NCBI RefSeq assembly: GCF_002104995.1
Contig: NW_024468256.1
Location: 516,001-580,000 of the forward strand
Direction of reading: 5' to 3'
From: Linderina pennispora
Lineage: Eukaryota; Kickxellomycota; Kickxellomycetes; Kickxellales; Kickxellaceae
DNA: 64,000 nt
Each line of letters starts with the position of its first letter. Within the stretch, counting starts at the first letter, position 1. The position numbers and the translations under genes are program-made. The notes under the pieces are model-generated. The model was not told where the DNA came from and made no database searches. It saw only the letters and a list, made by a program, of their open reading frames with translations. Below, piece after piece: positions 9,812 through 21,379 of the stretch.

Positions 9812-11323
9812 TCAGAAACCACAGCCTTGCTTGCCAAAAGATGCGTATCTCAGTCTGGGGATGTGCTGCTTGACCGTGCTAGCAAAGCTACTCATTCTGG
9901 ACGATGGCCATCCGACCGCACCGCATACATGTAGCTCTTCCAGACAAATACGCCCTGGCATTACTGGTATGGTCGGGTAATCCATATCGTGCTTGGCGAT
10001 CCCTGCTGTAAGTTTGATCAGCGACGGACATGATGAGGCGAGGACGACTATGTCCCTAGTGGCGAAGGCAACTCGGGGCAGGGCCAGCACTTGCAGATGT
10101 GTCAACCCCACCGCAGATATCCTCGAAGCTACACAGCCACTACTCATCTCGACCGGACAGGCGATATTCAGATGGATATTCCGTGCCTTTGGCGCGGCTG
10201 AAAACGCAAGGGTATATATACTTTGGGCTAGTTCATCAGGGCAGCAGTGTATCCGTGACGAAATTCGCAGTGTGGTTGCACTTCGGAAACGGCCGCTGGT
10301 AAGCACAGAGATGTTTCTGAGCAGCTGCAGGGATCCTGGGTCAACCTCGATTGAGACATGGGCCAAGTGTGCGGCATTGCCCCGGAAGATGATGTCGTTG
10401 GCATACGGGTATGAGTTGAGACACCGAATGGAGCGCAGCGCGGGAAAAGGCACACCGTCTGGCGCCAGGCGCGGAGTCTGGAACCACGAAATCTGTCCGT
10501 CCACAACTATGTTTGTGAGGCGCGGATACACAACACACCGGCCGCTCTCGTCTTGCACAGCAAGCAGCCAGGTCTGAGGGTTCGAGTCATGCAGAACAAA
10601 GCTCTCCAAGGTCAATCTGCTGTGGTATAGGAGTGAGAGCAGTGTCGAGGCATTTGTTTTTGGCAGTGTTGTCCACTCCAGCCGTGTAAGCTGCGACACA
10701 GGACCCGAGTCAAAGAGCATGCGGAGCGGGCCATCTTCCGCCGATTGTATATTTGCGAATCTGTCTGTATGGGTGCTGCTAGTAGCCGAGAATGACCCGC
10801 TATGGTCGTCCTTTATAATGGTGGTTGTGGCCAAATGAGGAAATAGGAATGCGAGGCGCCGAATGCACTGTGTGGAGTAGATACCCCTCAGTTTTGTTCT
10901 CCGTCCTGGTGCATAAACAAGTGTCAGCGCCATTGTCGCAGGAAAACAAGCATTTGACAGGATGTCGTGGCTTAGAAAGCTGATAGAGCTATAGCTGGGC
11001 CCTGTGGTACTGCTGAGCTCGAAAATAACGGCATGGACAAGGGCCTCCATGCCTAGAGACACTGCAGAGCAGATGTTGATGCGAAGCGGGTTTAGAAGAG
11101 CCTTGGGTGCTCGATCGGCGTCAGAGTAGAATGCGAGCTGAAATATGATGGGGCGTGCGACACTGCGCCAGCTGCGACAAATTGATATGAATGCGATGGC
11201 CCCAGATGCTGTGCACGCCTGCTGTCGACTGGCAAAGCCCTTGTTGTTGCGTGAGAGTCCGGTTGAATGCTCGAGGATGTTGCCAATGACGATTTCAGGC
11301 AGGTTTTGAAATGAGCAGGCCAT
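9812..11323 (-). CDS. F-box-like/LRR-type hypothetical protein
   Basis: 503 residues from the ATG at 11323 (MACSFQNLPEIVIGNILEHS); an alternative ATG lies four codons upstream. The N-terminal LPEIVIGNILEH...CRSWRSVARPIIF resembles an F-box (LPxExxxxIL...CRxWxxxA), which in SCF ligases binds Skp1. The rest is a long region with irregular leucine-rich segments (LTRLEWTTLPKTNASTLLSL, LTHLQVLALPRVAF, LEELHVCGAVGW), consistent with a degenerate LRR substrate-binding part. Such F-box-like proteins are abundant and fast-evolving in early-diverging fungi. Convergent with Dsn1. No partner can be named. Confidence 0.65.
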   Translation of the reverse strand: MACSFQNLPEIVIGNILEHSTGLSRNNKGFASRQQACTASGAIAFISICRSWRSVARPIIFQLAFYSDADRAPKALLNPLRINICSAVSLGMEALVHAVIFELSSTTGPSYSSISFLSHDILSNACFPATMALTLVYAPGRRTKLRGIYSTQCIRRLAFLFPHLATTTIIKDDHSGSFSATSSTHTDRFANIQSAEDGPLRMLFDSGPVSQLTRLEWTTLPKTNASTLLSLLYHSRLTLESFVLHDSNPQTWLLAVQDESGRCVVYPRLTNIVVDGQISWFQTPRLAPDGVPFPALRSIRCLNSYPYANDIIFRGNAAHLAHVSIEVDPGSLQLLRNISVLTSGRFRSATTLRISSRIHCCPDELAQSIYTLAFSAAPKARNIHLNIACPVEMSSGCVASRISAVGLTHLQVLALPRVAFATRDIVVLASSCPSLIKLTAGIAKHDMDYPTIPVMPGRICLEELHVCGAVGWPSSRMSSFASTVKQHIPRLRYASFGKQGCGF

Positions 11324-12020
11324 GGTAAGCGACATGTAAGAAGAGTATAGAAATGTACAGGGGTGGAGAAAGAAGAAATGTAAGGACAGTAATGCACAGC
11401 TCCAGCTGTCATCCTTTTTCAGCGTGAGCGACAGATGCCTCACATCCTTCGTGAATGCACGCCCATTGATGCGCCCAATTTAGACTGGGGACACCTTCCG
11501 CCACGCGTGACTGGGAAGGAATGTCGACAGCTGGCCCCAGAGGCCAAAACGACAATGCAGGTTCCGAAAGCCAGACAGCGGACAACCGACGCCTTAAATT
11601 CTAACGAAGATGGGTGGGTATTCCAGTCTCTTGAAATCAGCTGAATGGCTGGCAGCCGTGGCAAGAGCCACAGAATAGCAATTTATGCATGAGCTTTTTC
11701 TACTTGTCCTCCATGCCACAAGGCGGCCTGGCCATGTTCTCCCCATGTGCCATTGTCGGCCACCTCGTTTGTTCTCCAGATGAAGGCTCTATGGAAAAAG
11801 TAGTCGAAGACAGCATCGACTTATCCTCAGAGATTCCCCAATCGGCAACTCTAGCGTGTGCTCTAGGTGCGGATACCCGAGATCAGCAAATGTAATTACT
11901 GCTTCTGTGGACTGTAACCTGCCCTAGTCCAGACTGCGCCTAGAAATGTCCAACAAACACGTTTTCTTTTTCTGCATTCCATGGCTCTGTTTCTGATTAT
12001 TTCCTTTCTGCACTTTACCA
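11324..12020. other. Intergenic between the F-box-like gene and the esterase
   Basis: About 700 nt between divergent genes. Short open frames exist but none shows a domain or sustained coding character. A pyrimidine-rich leader (TTTCTTTTTCTGC, TTTCCTTTCTGC) precedes the esterase ATG. Confidence 0.5.
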
Positions 12021-12921
12021 ATGTCGAGATATTCCGGGCAGCTCTACGACACAATTGTCTGTTTCGGGGACAGCTTGACGCAGCACGGCTGGGACGTCAC
12101 AAAGCATGGCTGGGTCGCACAACTGTCGCAGGCATACCTGCGGCGACTTGATGTGGTGAACCGCGGATTCAGCGGATTCAATAGCAAGTGGGTGCGGGTC
12201 TTGTTTGACCAGCTCCTGCCAGTAAACCCAGCAATCAACGATCCCAACAAACCGCAGGATGCCCCCAAGACACCGGCCAACGAGCCTCAGGAAGCCGAGC
12301 CAGACATGCCTTCTGTGGCAGATTCAACGTGCAGCACACGCAGGTCTAAGCTCCGCCTATTCACAATCCTGCTGGGTGCCAATGACGCCCAGCTTTCCCC
12401 ACTCAAGCAACATGTCCCATTGGACGAGTTCCAGGCGAATATCGAGTACTTTGTGCGGTCGCTGACCTCGCCTACCTCACAGTTCTATTCGCCCGATACG
12501 CGCATTATCCTGATCACACCACCGCCAGTAGGCGAAAAGCTGTGGAAGGAGCGGCTGGCCAACGATGGGATCGATGGGCTTGATCGGCGTAATGACAATA
12601 CCAAGAAATATGCTGACGCGGTCAAGGCTGTGGGCGAAAGGTTTTCGGTCCCATGCATTGATCTGTGGACGGCTATTGAGGACAAGGTCAGCGAAGTAAG
12701 GTTGCGTAGCAACGGACAAACTTGAGTATGGTGGGTATGACACATACTCGTGGGATGGGGTACACCTTAATGCCAATGGAAACGATCTGCTGTTTGGGCT
12801 TTTGATGGCCGCGATCAGGGAGAACTTCCCAGAGCTTGATCCAGATAGCATGCCGTTTGTGGTCCCTGACCATCGGTCATTCACTGGCAGTGAGGATTTC
12901 GGCCAGCTCTTCCGGCTGTAA
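12021..12921 (+). CDS. IAH1: SGNH/GDSL esterase, isoamyl acetate-hydrolysing type (IAH1-like)
   Basis: Serine esterase of the GDSL family; yeast Iah1 hydrolyses acetate esters such as isoamyl acetate. Start MSRYSGQLYDTIVCFGDSLTQHGW, with the nucleophile Ser in GDSL near residue 18. NRGFSGFNSKW (block II Gly), LLGANDAQ (block III Asn) and ITPPPVGE follow. The catalytic Asp/His are in DTYSWDGVHLNANG. A single-base shift near 12712 ends the first frame at 12725 (after LRSNGQT); the next frame gives LEYGGYDTYSWDGVHLN and ends FGQLFRL. Removing one base restores exactly 300 codons. The insert between block II and III (residues about 75-105) is Pro/Glu-rich. Confidence 0.88.
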
Positions 12922-13062
12922 AGCTTCAGGTATTGCACAGCTACACATTCCGTGTATGCTAGCATGCTGGGTCCTAATGGGAGGCTTGCTCGTTCCAAAG
13001 CGATGGGCAATTCCCCGGTTGAAGAGCAGTCTTTGTTTCTTTCAATTCATCTGACTTGCGAC

Positions 13063-13087
13063 TTTTTTTTTTTTTTTTTTTTTTTTT
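13063..13087 (+). repeat. Homopolymer T(25) directly before the Zip3-like start codon
   Basis: Twenty-five consecutive T residues end three bases before the ATG at 13090. As a genomic element it could be a nucleosome-depleting promoter tract or a retroposed poly(A) on the minus strand; its length may be unreliable. Confidence 0.9.
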
Positions 13088-13089
13088 AA

Positions 13090-13941
13090 ATGGCATCTTC
13101 AGACATGGCGTTTCCAGTTTGGCTGCATTGTAACAACTGCATGGCATTCGTATCAGGCAGTCGTGCAGAGATCTGGCAACAATAGGCTGTTCTACATACT
13201 TGAGTGTACACATTTGCTCTGCTCGCTCTGTCTTGGTCGTGGCCAGGCATTGCGGCGAAGTCCAGGAGCACAGACTACATGTCTAGTATGTTCAACAGTG
13301 TGTGCAATGCGATGTATAAACAGCGACGAATTGCCGGCCGAAGTAGGCAGTTTCTTTGACCCAAAGGTGGTGCTCAGTGAACTGGAGCGACTGAGATGCT
13401 GCATTCAGGTAAAAGCACAAGCGGACCAGAAAACTCTGTTGCTTGTTCCGGAACGTGGTCCATTCAGCGTCTAAGCCGTATCTTTACTCACATTGTAGTT
13501 TCAAGCAGACAACCAGCAGGCAGCAATCAGCACGCTTCGCAACAAGATAGCTCGGCAGAACAATTTGCTGGAGGAGGCTAGACACGAAGTTGAGCGAGTG
13601 CTGCGAGACCAGGCCAATTCTCAGGTGCATATGTGACGTCACCAGCGAGGAATGGCAATATCAGTCGGCAGTCGGTGCACACGTACGGCGCTATGCCTGC
13701 TGCGCCTGGGGCAGCGCGTGCACGGAATCACACCTACATACATTACTCAGCCCCAGCACCACGGCGACAACACAGTAGCCGACTTGTCTCGCCGCAGCCT
13801 GCATCACCTCCGCCGAACATGTATGCGTCTCGGGGATTCCCACATCCATTTGTTCCGCCAGCGTCACCCTCGCCGATTCATTCGCGGTCAAGCCGGCTGG
13901 TATACAGCAATCACTATAGCAGGCAGCGACGTCAATTCTAA
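13090..13941 (+). CDS. Zip3/RNF212/HEI10-like RING protein (meiotic crossover type), frame-broken
   Basis: Resembles the small RING E3 family (Zip3, ZHP-3, RNF212) that marks meiotic crossover sites, by SUMO or ubiquitin transfer. The N-terminus FPVWLHCNNC opens a C-x2-C pair. After a base shift near 13171, ECTHLLCSLC (C-x-H-x2-C-x2-C) and CLVCSTVC complete the RING layout. VGSFFDPKVVLSELERL and a coiled coil (STLRNKIARQNNLLEEARHE) follow, as in the family. Intron 13409-13498 (GTAAAA...TTGTAG) joins CIQ to FQADNQQ. After QANSQ the path is unclear: a possible 47-nt intron or further shifts lead to a Ser/Pro-rich tail ending SRLVYSNHYSRQRRQF. The family assignment rests on RING spacing and order, not on a search. 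Confidence 0.6.
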
Positions 13942-13971
13942 GTAAAAAAAATGATATGTAAAGTAAAACCG

Positions 13972-16900
13972 CTACTCGACGCAGGTGAGCAGATACAGAT
14001 CTGCCATGGCCATGTCCTTGGAAACTGGCTCTGCGGTCCTCAACCGCATAGTGGGCCATATCGCGCAGACCATACAGAGACCGCAGGACCCACGGATGCA
14101 GCGGCTGGATTTCAGCCGACGCCAAAATGCCTTCGATACATGACACGATCTTGTGCAGGCTCTCTGCACCGCCATGGCCTGTCATTCGCGAAGCAGCGAA
14201 CACGGCGACTCGTGCACCAAGGATCCACGACTGGATGTGCGAGAACAGCACTGGCAACGATGTTGCACCAAGGGTGCCTGAAATTTCGACACCGTTATCG
14301 CTAATCTGATGCTTGGCATCCAGCAGTGCTGCATGAGCCAGCGACAGAGCTTCCTCGCACAACATTCCGCGGTCCATGAATTCTTTGCAGGCGGTGGGCG
14401 AGTCCTCAAACATGGCCGCCAGGTTGATCAGGGCGCGGTATGCGAGCTGCAAGTTGCGGAACTCGTCAATGTAGATGTTTGGGTTCTCATGCTCAAACAG
14501 ACGGCGGTTCGGGCTCACAGCCGTCTGCACAACCACCTTGCCGCTGCTCGATCTCAGCAGGTGCTCGAAGCAGTGACTGACCAGCATGTGCGGATACTGG
14601 TTCCCGAGAGGAGTGAACCTGTCGATAATCTGCTCACACGCTTGATCACAGGCCAATTCCTTGCCCAGACGCCTGGAAATGTGCTTGGCCATGAACTCGC
14701 GGATGTCCTCGTCATCGTCCTGCAGGAGCCTCCAGAAGCACATGCGCAGGATTTCCTCGCTGGTCGGATTAAAAGGAATGTCGACTTCGCCGTCCGGTCC
14801 CGTATAGAAGCGCTTGATCATGCTGTACCGGATCACAGCTCTGCTGACAGCCTCGCGGTACGGCACTGCGCGCTCCGGGTCAGTCCACTTGAGCAGGTAC
14901 GCGGCCCATTCAATCGACCGCTTGTGGACGACCTCCAGGGCGTAGTCACCTGGACTGCTGCACACTGTTGGAGCAGATGGAGGAGAGCACCCTGGTACTG
15001 CACGAACGAGGTGGCAACGGAGAGCGGGCAGAAGCGGGCATTGAGCTGGTTGGAGATGTCGTCCCAGTGGCCGATCAATCGCCAATGGGGAATTCGCGGG
15101 CGTCAATGTCCAGGCGAGTGCACAGAACGGCCAGCAGCAGGATGGATTTGGAGCGCACCAGTGGGTCGAGCGCCGGCTGTATGGTGCCAGGGAGCTCGCT
15201 CGCGCGCTGGGGCGACATGGCGTCAATGACAAGGAAGCTGAGGAGATTGAGGATGCCGATGCGCTCAAATATCTCGATCTGGCCGGTGCTAATGTGGGCA
15301 ATCAGCCAGTCCAGCAGCACAATCTTGGCCTCGTAGAACTCGTTGTTGGTGAGGATGTTTTCAAACACAACCCACGGGTTATACGACACCTGGCGACCCT
15401 CAGCAGCATATGGGGAAGTGTCCACCTCGAGCTGCACGGTACCGTCGTCCTGCAGAACTGCAGCGGTTGTGTCGTCGATGCAGGCCAGCAGCAGGCTGGT
15501 CAGCTCCTGGAGCGTACCAAAGGCGCCGGGGATCTGGGCGCCACCGATGGCCACCAGTGTGTCGGGATTAGAGAACAGCGGGTGCAGGAAGCCGTATAGG
15601 ATGGAGATGCGGAACCGCGACAAAACAAGCTTTGTAGTCTTGATCAGTGACAAATCGTCGACGCCAGCCAGCAGCCAGTCCTCGCCACGTGCCACATACT
15701 CGTTGATAATGCACAGATACTTGAAGCGCACCATGTCCGACACGTCATCGGCTGACTGGGCGTAGCAGCCATCATCGGCACCCTGTATCAGCTGTGGCCA
15801 CAGCGAAGTCAGTGCCGGGAAGACCTGCATGACAAAGGCGCGACGCATGGAATCGGTGGAGTTGCCCTGGCGCCAATGCACGCGCAGCAGCTCCTGGACC
15901 TGACACAGTACGCCGTGGCAGCTGTTGGTCAGGATGGCATTGCCGTTCTGACGGATGCTCTTAAGCAGCGCCAGAACCACAGATACAGCCTTGTCGCCGG
16001 GGATCAGTGGAGCAAAGGCGCGGGCAGCCATTTCGCGAGTCTTGAAGACGGGGCTGTCGACGCACATCTCGACAAGCTCGGTGAACGAGTACATGGTGAG
16101 CATGGTGGAGGCCGAGGTCACGTGCACAGTCGAGTTGCGCTCATTGACCTTGGTCATCGGTTCTTGGTCCAGGTTCATCGGCGGCGCAACCGCAGCGGAG
16201 GCGGACTCCGAGTGTGGCGACGTAGCAAGCACACCAACTGATGCGGCAATCTCGGCCTGGCTCGGCTGGCGCTGGTGGCCGGTAGCAGCAGGAACGTTCA
16301 GGGGTACGCTGGCAGCAGCGACAGTGAAGGGCTCAGGAGTGTTATCATCGGGCTTCTCGAGCTCCTTGGGTGACGGCTGCAGGCGGGCAAGCAGGATCAG
16401 GCACGGATAGAGCGCTGGGTGGATTAGGCGGGCGCCGCTACGCATCACCGCACCAACGGGGTCGTAATCGGGCAACTCAGCATCGCCAACAGCCTCCTGC
16501 AGCATTTCGGCTGAGTGCTCGACGATGTCGGCCTCGGCCATCTGGTCGACTGCGTCCTTCAAGCTGATTAGTCAGGAACGGATGCAGGCCTGGGAAGCGT
16601 GTGAACAGCTCGCGGCCGGTGATGCCGTCGTAGATGGTCTCCTCGCGCGCCTTGTTGGCGCCGAAAACGCGACGCGTCAGGGCCGCGTACAGCAGCCCGC
16701 ACACGTTGCGGATGGCCCAGTGGCGTGAGCGCAGCCCAGTCAGCGAGAGGAACATACGCATGCTCTATGTATGGCACAATGTCGGACGCAAGCGTCTTGT
16801 CGTCAAGCAGCACGCGCAGCATGTTGATAGCATGCACCTGCGGTAGGTCCACTGTGCCGTCACCCGCCGAGTCCACATTGACTGCAGTGTTTACAGGTTC

Positions 16901-19900
16901 GGGATCGACGTGGAGGTCGGTGGCCAGCGCAAAAATACGGTCCATAGCGCGCGGCAGCAGTGCCTGCGTTGCGTTTTTATCACACGTCAGAATCGCCAGC
17001 AGGCAGAGCGGCCAGCCCGCGCTGCGCCGCGTGACCGAGACCTGGCAGATCGTGACGATGTCCAGACACTGCTCGAGCCACTGCGCGACTCTGCGGCTCA
17101 GCTCGGCGTTGGACGAGTGGTAGAGCCGCCGGCACACCGCTGTGAACGCCGGGTGGACTGCCGGAGAAAGCGCCGCGGTGGCGGATCGACGTCAGCAGTG
17201 TGCGCAGGAGGTCGCCGATTTCGCCCACCTTCGACTCGTCCAGCAGCGGCTCGACTCGGTCGTGGACCAGGTCAGTGCCTGGCGGGCTGGTGGCCACAAC
17301 GGCAAGCAGACCGGCCACCTCCTTGATTGCTCGCCAGCAGTACGAGAGAATCACCTGCTGCCGTGGTCCCACCAGGACCCTCGAGGCCTGACACATCGCC
17401 ATTATACTCGTCGTCATCCCTCGTCGTCGTCATCATCACCACCAATATCGGACTTGGGCGTCGGCATCCACAATGGCCGTCGACGACTTGATGATCTCGT
17501 CGATCTTTGTCTCCATCTCTCTAAACGACGATGGGATGTTGCCTTCGGGTGACGCGCTGGTCAGAACGCCAAGCACGATGTTGCTGATCTCGATGGCTGA
17601 GCCAGACAGATCCGCGAGCCACTGCTTCCACAGATGCGCGTTCTGCTGGACAGCCCGCGACTCGAAATCGACCTCCTCGGCGACATAGTGTGCGGCGGTA
17701 AGGAGGCCGTGCAGCGGGTAGTTCTGCGCTGCATCAAGCAGGTTCTTTGCCGCGGCGTCCTGGCACCTGCGGATCATCGCCAGCAGGCCAGGTGGCAAAA
17801 GCCAGATCGTGCGGCAGCAGCCTGTTGATGGGCGCCAGATCGGGCTGCGCGTCAGCAAAGCTGAGAGGGATTCCCTGCAGAATGACAAACTTGCGGAACA
17901 GCCAGCGGATGATCAGCGCACCGCTCTCGCTCTCGCCGGCTCTGGTGTTGTTGACCAAGCGCAACGCGCGCCGGAGCAGGCTGTCAGCCCAGCTCTTGGC
18001 TGCCTTTTCGGCACTGGCACTGCCAGCGGCCACCAGGGGCCACTCAGTCAGCAGCGCAAAGGCGCTGGATCGGTTGGTATCAAATGGGTCGTCGAGGAGA
18101 ACGTGTGTGAGCACCGGAATAACCTCGTTCGCGGTGACATTTGAGCCAGCATTGGCGATGGTCAGCTGGGGACATGAGCTGCTCAAAGTCCGGCGACGAC
18201 AGCCCCTGGACTGATGAACGGCACCATCGAGTCATCGGGTGCCTGGGCAGGGCGCCCCGGAGTGAAGAAACGCGTCAGAATGTCCAGCCACTTGAGCCCC
18301 ATTGCAACCTTGGCAAAGCCAGCTCCCGGATACAGGCATCCGCGCACGGCCAGATCCACCCACTGGTTAACAGCCCGCTCGACACCCTCCAGCGTGGCAC
18401 GGGCCTGCGCAACCATCTCGTCCTGCGACAGAATGCCCAGCTCGCGCAGCACCTGCTCCTCGGTCTTGCCCTGAGCCAGCCCATCTGCCACAGCAGCTTC
18501 ACGCTTGGCCTTCTCGCGGTGCCGCACCTTCTGCGACGGCACTGGCGGCCTGCCCGTCGTGACGATCCGGTGAGCATGTGTGGCTATGCTGACCAGGCGT
18601 GTGGCCAGCATAGTCAAGGCGCTGTACTGCTGCTGGCGGAAATCTGCCGACGTGGCATTGGAGGACACGCGCAAAAGCTTGAACAGCAGATCGAACTCGA
18701 CATTGGACAGCGGCGTCGACAGACGGCGGGCCTCGCACAGCAGCCCAAGCATATCGGCACGCACCGACCAGTCGGGGTGGTAGACCGCCTGGTTGAGCAT
18801 CGCCATCAGCGGTGCTCTGGTGCCCTCAGCGAGCTTGACTTCGCCAGTTGGCTGCTGCTCCTGCTCCGAGTCGACGCGGGCCAGCTGTCCGATGGTAATC
18901 AGATCCAGCGACCTTGCCACTTTCAGCACAATGATCAGTGCATGCTGGCGGCTGGCCTCCAGCACTTGTTCCGAGATCGACAGCGAGCGCTTGCGGCCCA
19001 TCGATGATGATGGCAGCGGCTGCTGGTAGGGCAGGTGCCTGGTCAGCGATTTCAGGATCTCGGTGACAATGTGCGGGAACGTGCGGAACAGATTCGGGCA
19101 GACGTGCTTGGCCAGCATGCGGCGGATGTTGTCGTCATGCTTGCAAAGGGCACTGATCACAGGCGTGACCCACAGCCGCATGTACTGGCCCTCGAGGTGA
19201 TGTGCAGCCGCCTCCCGCTGGTCGTCGCTGAGCCCGTCGCTGGGCGAGCCCTTGCGCATGTTGCGCACGTCGGCCTCGCAGCGAACCAGAATGGCTGCAA
19301 ACAGAGCCGCCACGCGCGGCGCCATCATGACCTGCGCAAGCGTCACAAAGCACTGCTCCAGGAGATCGGGCTGGCGGCGGAACAGCTGCAGGATGTCGAC
19401 GCGTGAGCACAGTGTGGCCAGCAGCGAGTACTTGACCTTGCGACTCCAGTCCATGGTCAGCACCAGATCCAGCACGTCGTTGAGGAACGCGTCGCTGCTG
19501 GGCTCGGCCGGGCCAGCTGTCCCACCCGGCAGAGTGCCGATCTTGGCCACCGCCTTGCTCATCGCCGAGCCAATGTCCAAGAATGCCTCGAAGATCACCC
19601 GGACCTTGGCCTGCACCGCGTCCAGCGGATCGTCCCAGTAGCTCCACAGATACCCCATGATGCGCTCGCGCTGCAGCACCAGCACGCGCTGCCCCAGCGC
19701 AAATGCCACAGTATGGCGGTTCCGCGACTCGACATCGGCGCAGCCCGAGTCGTATTCGTCGACACAGCACATCAGCAGCTTGGCCGTCTCCTGCAGCCAC
19801 ACCGCCATCGACTCAAACACGACCACCTTGACTCCTGGCGCCAGCTGCGAGCGCCCACACACGGACGCGATATGTGTGAAGACAGCCTCGTGGACAGTGT

Positions 19901-21101
19901 TGACCACGTCAGAGTACTTGGCCGATGGTGCGATGTCCAGCGGCAGCAGCGTTGTCTCGTATGGTGCAAACGACACAATCGCACGTGCCACGCATACCAT
20001 CGACACTGCGTCGTCCAGGCACCGCGCGCGCTGGGGCGAGTTGTCGATCTCGGGCAGATACGACGTGGGCTGGTCTGCCACATGAGCCGTCGCGCTGACC
20101 TCCATGTCCAGTGTGCGCTGCGCCAGAGCCATGGCTCGGTCGCGCACAGACATACCCGAGCCGCCAATCAGCGCTACAAGCACCATCGCTGCTACTTCGC
20201 GCGCTTCGAGCATGGCGCCCTCGCACCCAACCACGCTCCAGCACAGCAGGTATAGCTGCGCCAGAACCGCACGAACGCTGTCTGGTGATGCTGGCGGCGC
20301 CAGGGCGGCCAAGACCTCGTCCTGCAGATTGCAGGCCCCTTGCCTGCTGCCGTCCTCGCGCTGCAGGAACTTGGAGATGACCAGGAATGCCAGTCGGATT
20401 ACATGTGTGCAGTCCTCGCGCATGGCTACCACCTCTGCCGAGCCCAGATCCGGGCTTGGCTCATGCAGTTGCGGCACGATCTTCTCCAACGACCTCGCAA
20501 TGTGGCTCAGCACCGCATCGGCCATTCTCCTGACCACCGGCAGCCCGACCGAAATGCCCACCAGCGTCTGCAGCGCCTGTGCCTGGTGGCCCGCCCCGTG
20601 CTTCGCGTACTCGTCCACTATGGCTGTACTAACAGCGTCTGCATCACTACTCGCTTTGGTAATGAACGCCAGCAGGTGCTGCCGCAGGCTGCCATTGACC
20701 GCCGACGGGTCCATAGAGCTCAGCGCCTTGATCAGTGGGATTGCCTGGCGCCGCACCGTCACGTCGGATGGCAGAAAGAAGCACTCGACGGCCAGCGGGA
20801 CCAACACCGAGCGCACAAACCCGAGCGTCGCCTCGCTGATACCCTCGATTTTTTCCAGATCCACCAGGTGCTTCTCGATGACCTTCAGGTGCTTGCTCTG
20901 CTCTAGCCAGGTCGCGCTGCGCTCCGTGGACAAACGCCCGGCCTCGTCTGATAGTTTTTGTAGGAGCGCTGCCTCCTTGCTGTTAGCGGTGCCTGATGCC
21001 TGGTACGGCGATGCCTCGATCCGCTCCGCCCAGCATGGTGCCACTGGGATCGGACGTCTGGCTCCCTTGGTGCCGCGCTTGTTTTTTTGAAGTATCCCCA
21101 T
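13972..21101 (-). CDS. TRM732: THADA/Trm732 family HEAT-repeat protein (many frame breaks)
   Basis: Large alpha-helical-repeat protein; yeast Trm732 partners Trm7 for 2'-O-methylation of C32 in the tRNA anticodon loop. Start MGILQKNKRGTKGARRPIPV at 21101; the first 972 codons are uninterrupted and include YLWSYWDDPLDAVQAKVRVI and DWSRKVKYSLLATLCSRVDI, matching THADA. The DUF2428 core is downstream: GPRQQVILSYCWRAIKEVAG, SIRHRGA...HPAFTAVCRRLY, SVTRRSAGWPLCLLAIL, PQVHAINMLRVLLDD, RHWAIRNVCGLLYAALTRRV and GRELFTRFPGLHPFL. The C-terminal part has DDDEDIREFMAKHISRRLG; the likely stop is after ADLYLLTCVE at 13972. Frame shifts occur near 18205, 18178, 17785, 17450-17385 (three), 17165, 16755, 16567, 15085-15065 (two), 14965 and 14036, mostly curable by removing one base from a short homopolymer. 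About 2,370 codons, longer than known homologues. Confidence 0.87.
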
Positions 21102-21379
21102 GAGTTTGTACGGCTGCTAATTGCTAGGATAGTAGAAAGTGTGTAAAATTTTTTTTCTTCAAAAGTCCGACAAGAGCTCGCTGAGACGCCAGAGCCTAGA
21201 AAGAGGTCCACAGCACACCTAAATATCTCGACTCGCCAACAGAGCGGATCAATGCGGCTCGGCTCGGGTGGGCAGATTTTTCAAGCTTTTTTGTGTCCAG
21301 CGTTGAAATACAATGCCTGTGTCTTTTCCCCTTTCACCGTTCAGCTCTCAGCAAACAATATTTAAATTTCATACGCGCA
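21102..21379. promoter_or_regulatory. Divergent promoter region between THADA and Mtr4
   Basis: Short intergenic stretch with A/T tracts (ATTTTTTTTC) on the THADA side and TATTTAAATTTC just before the Mtr4 ATG. No other feature seen. Confidence 0.4.
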
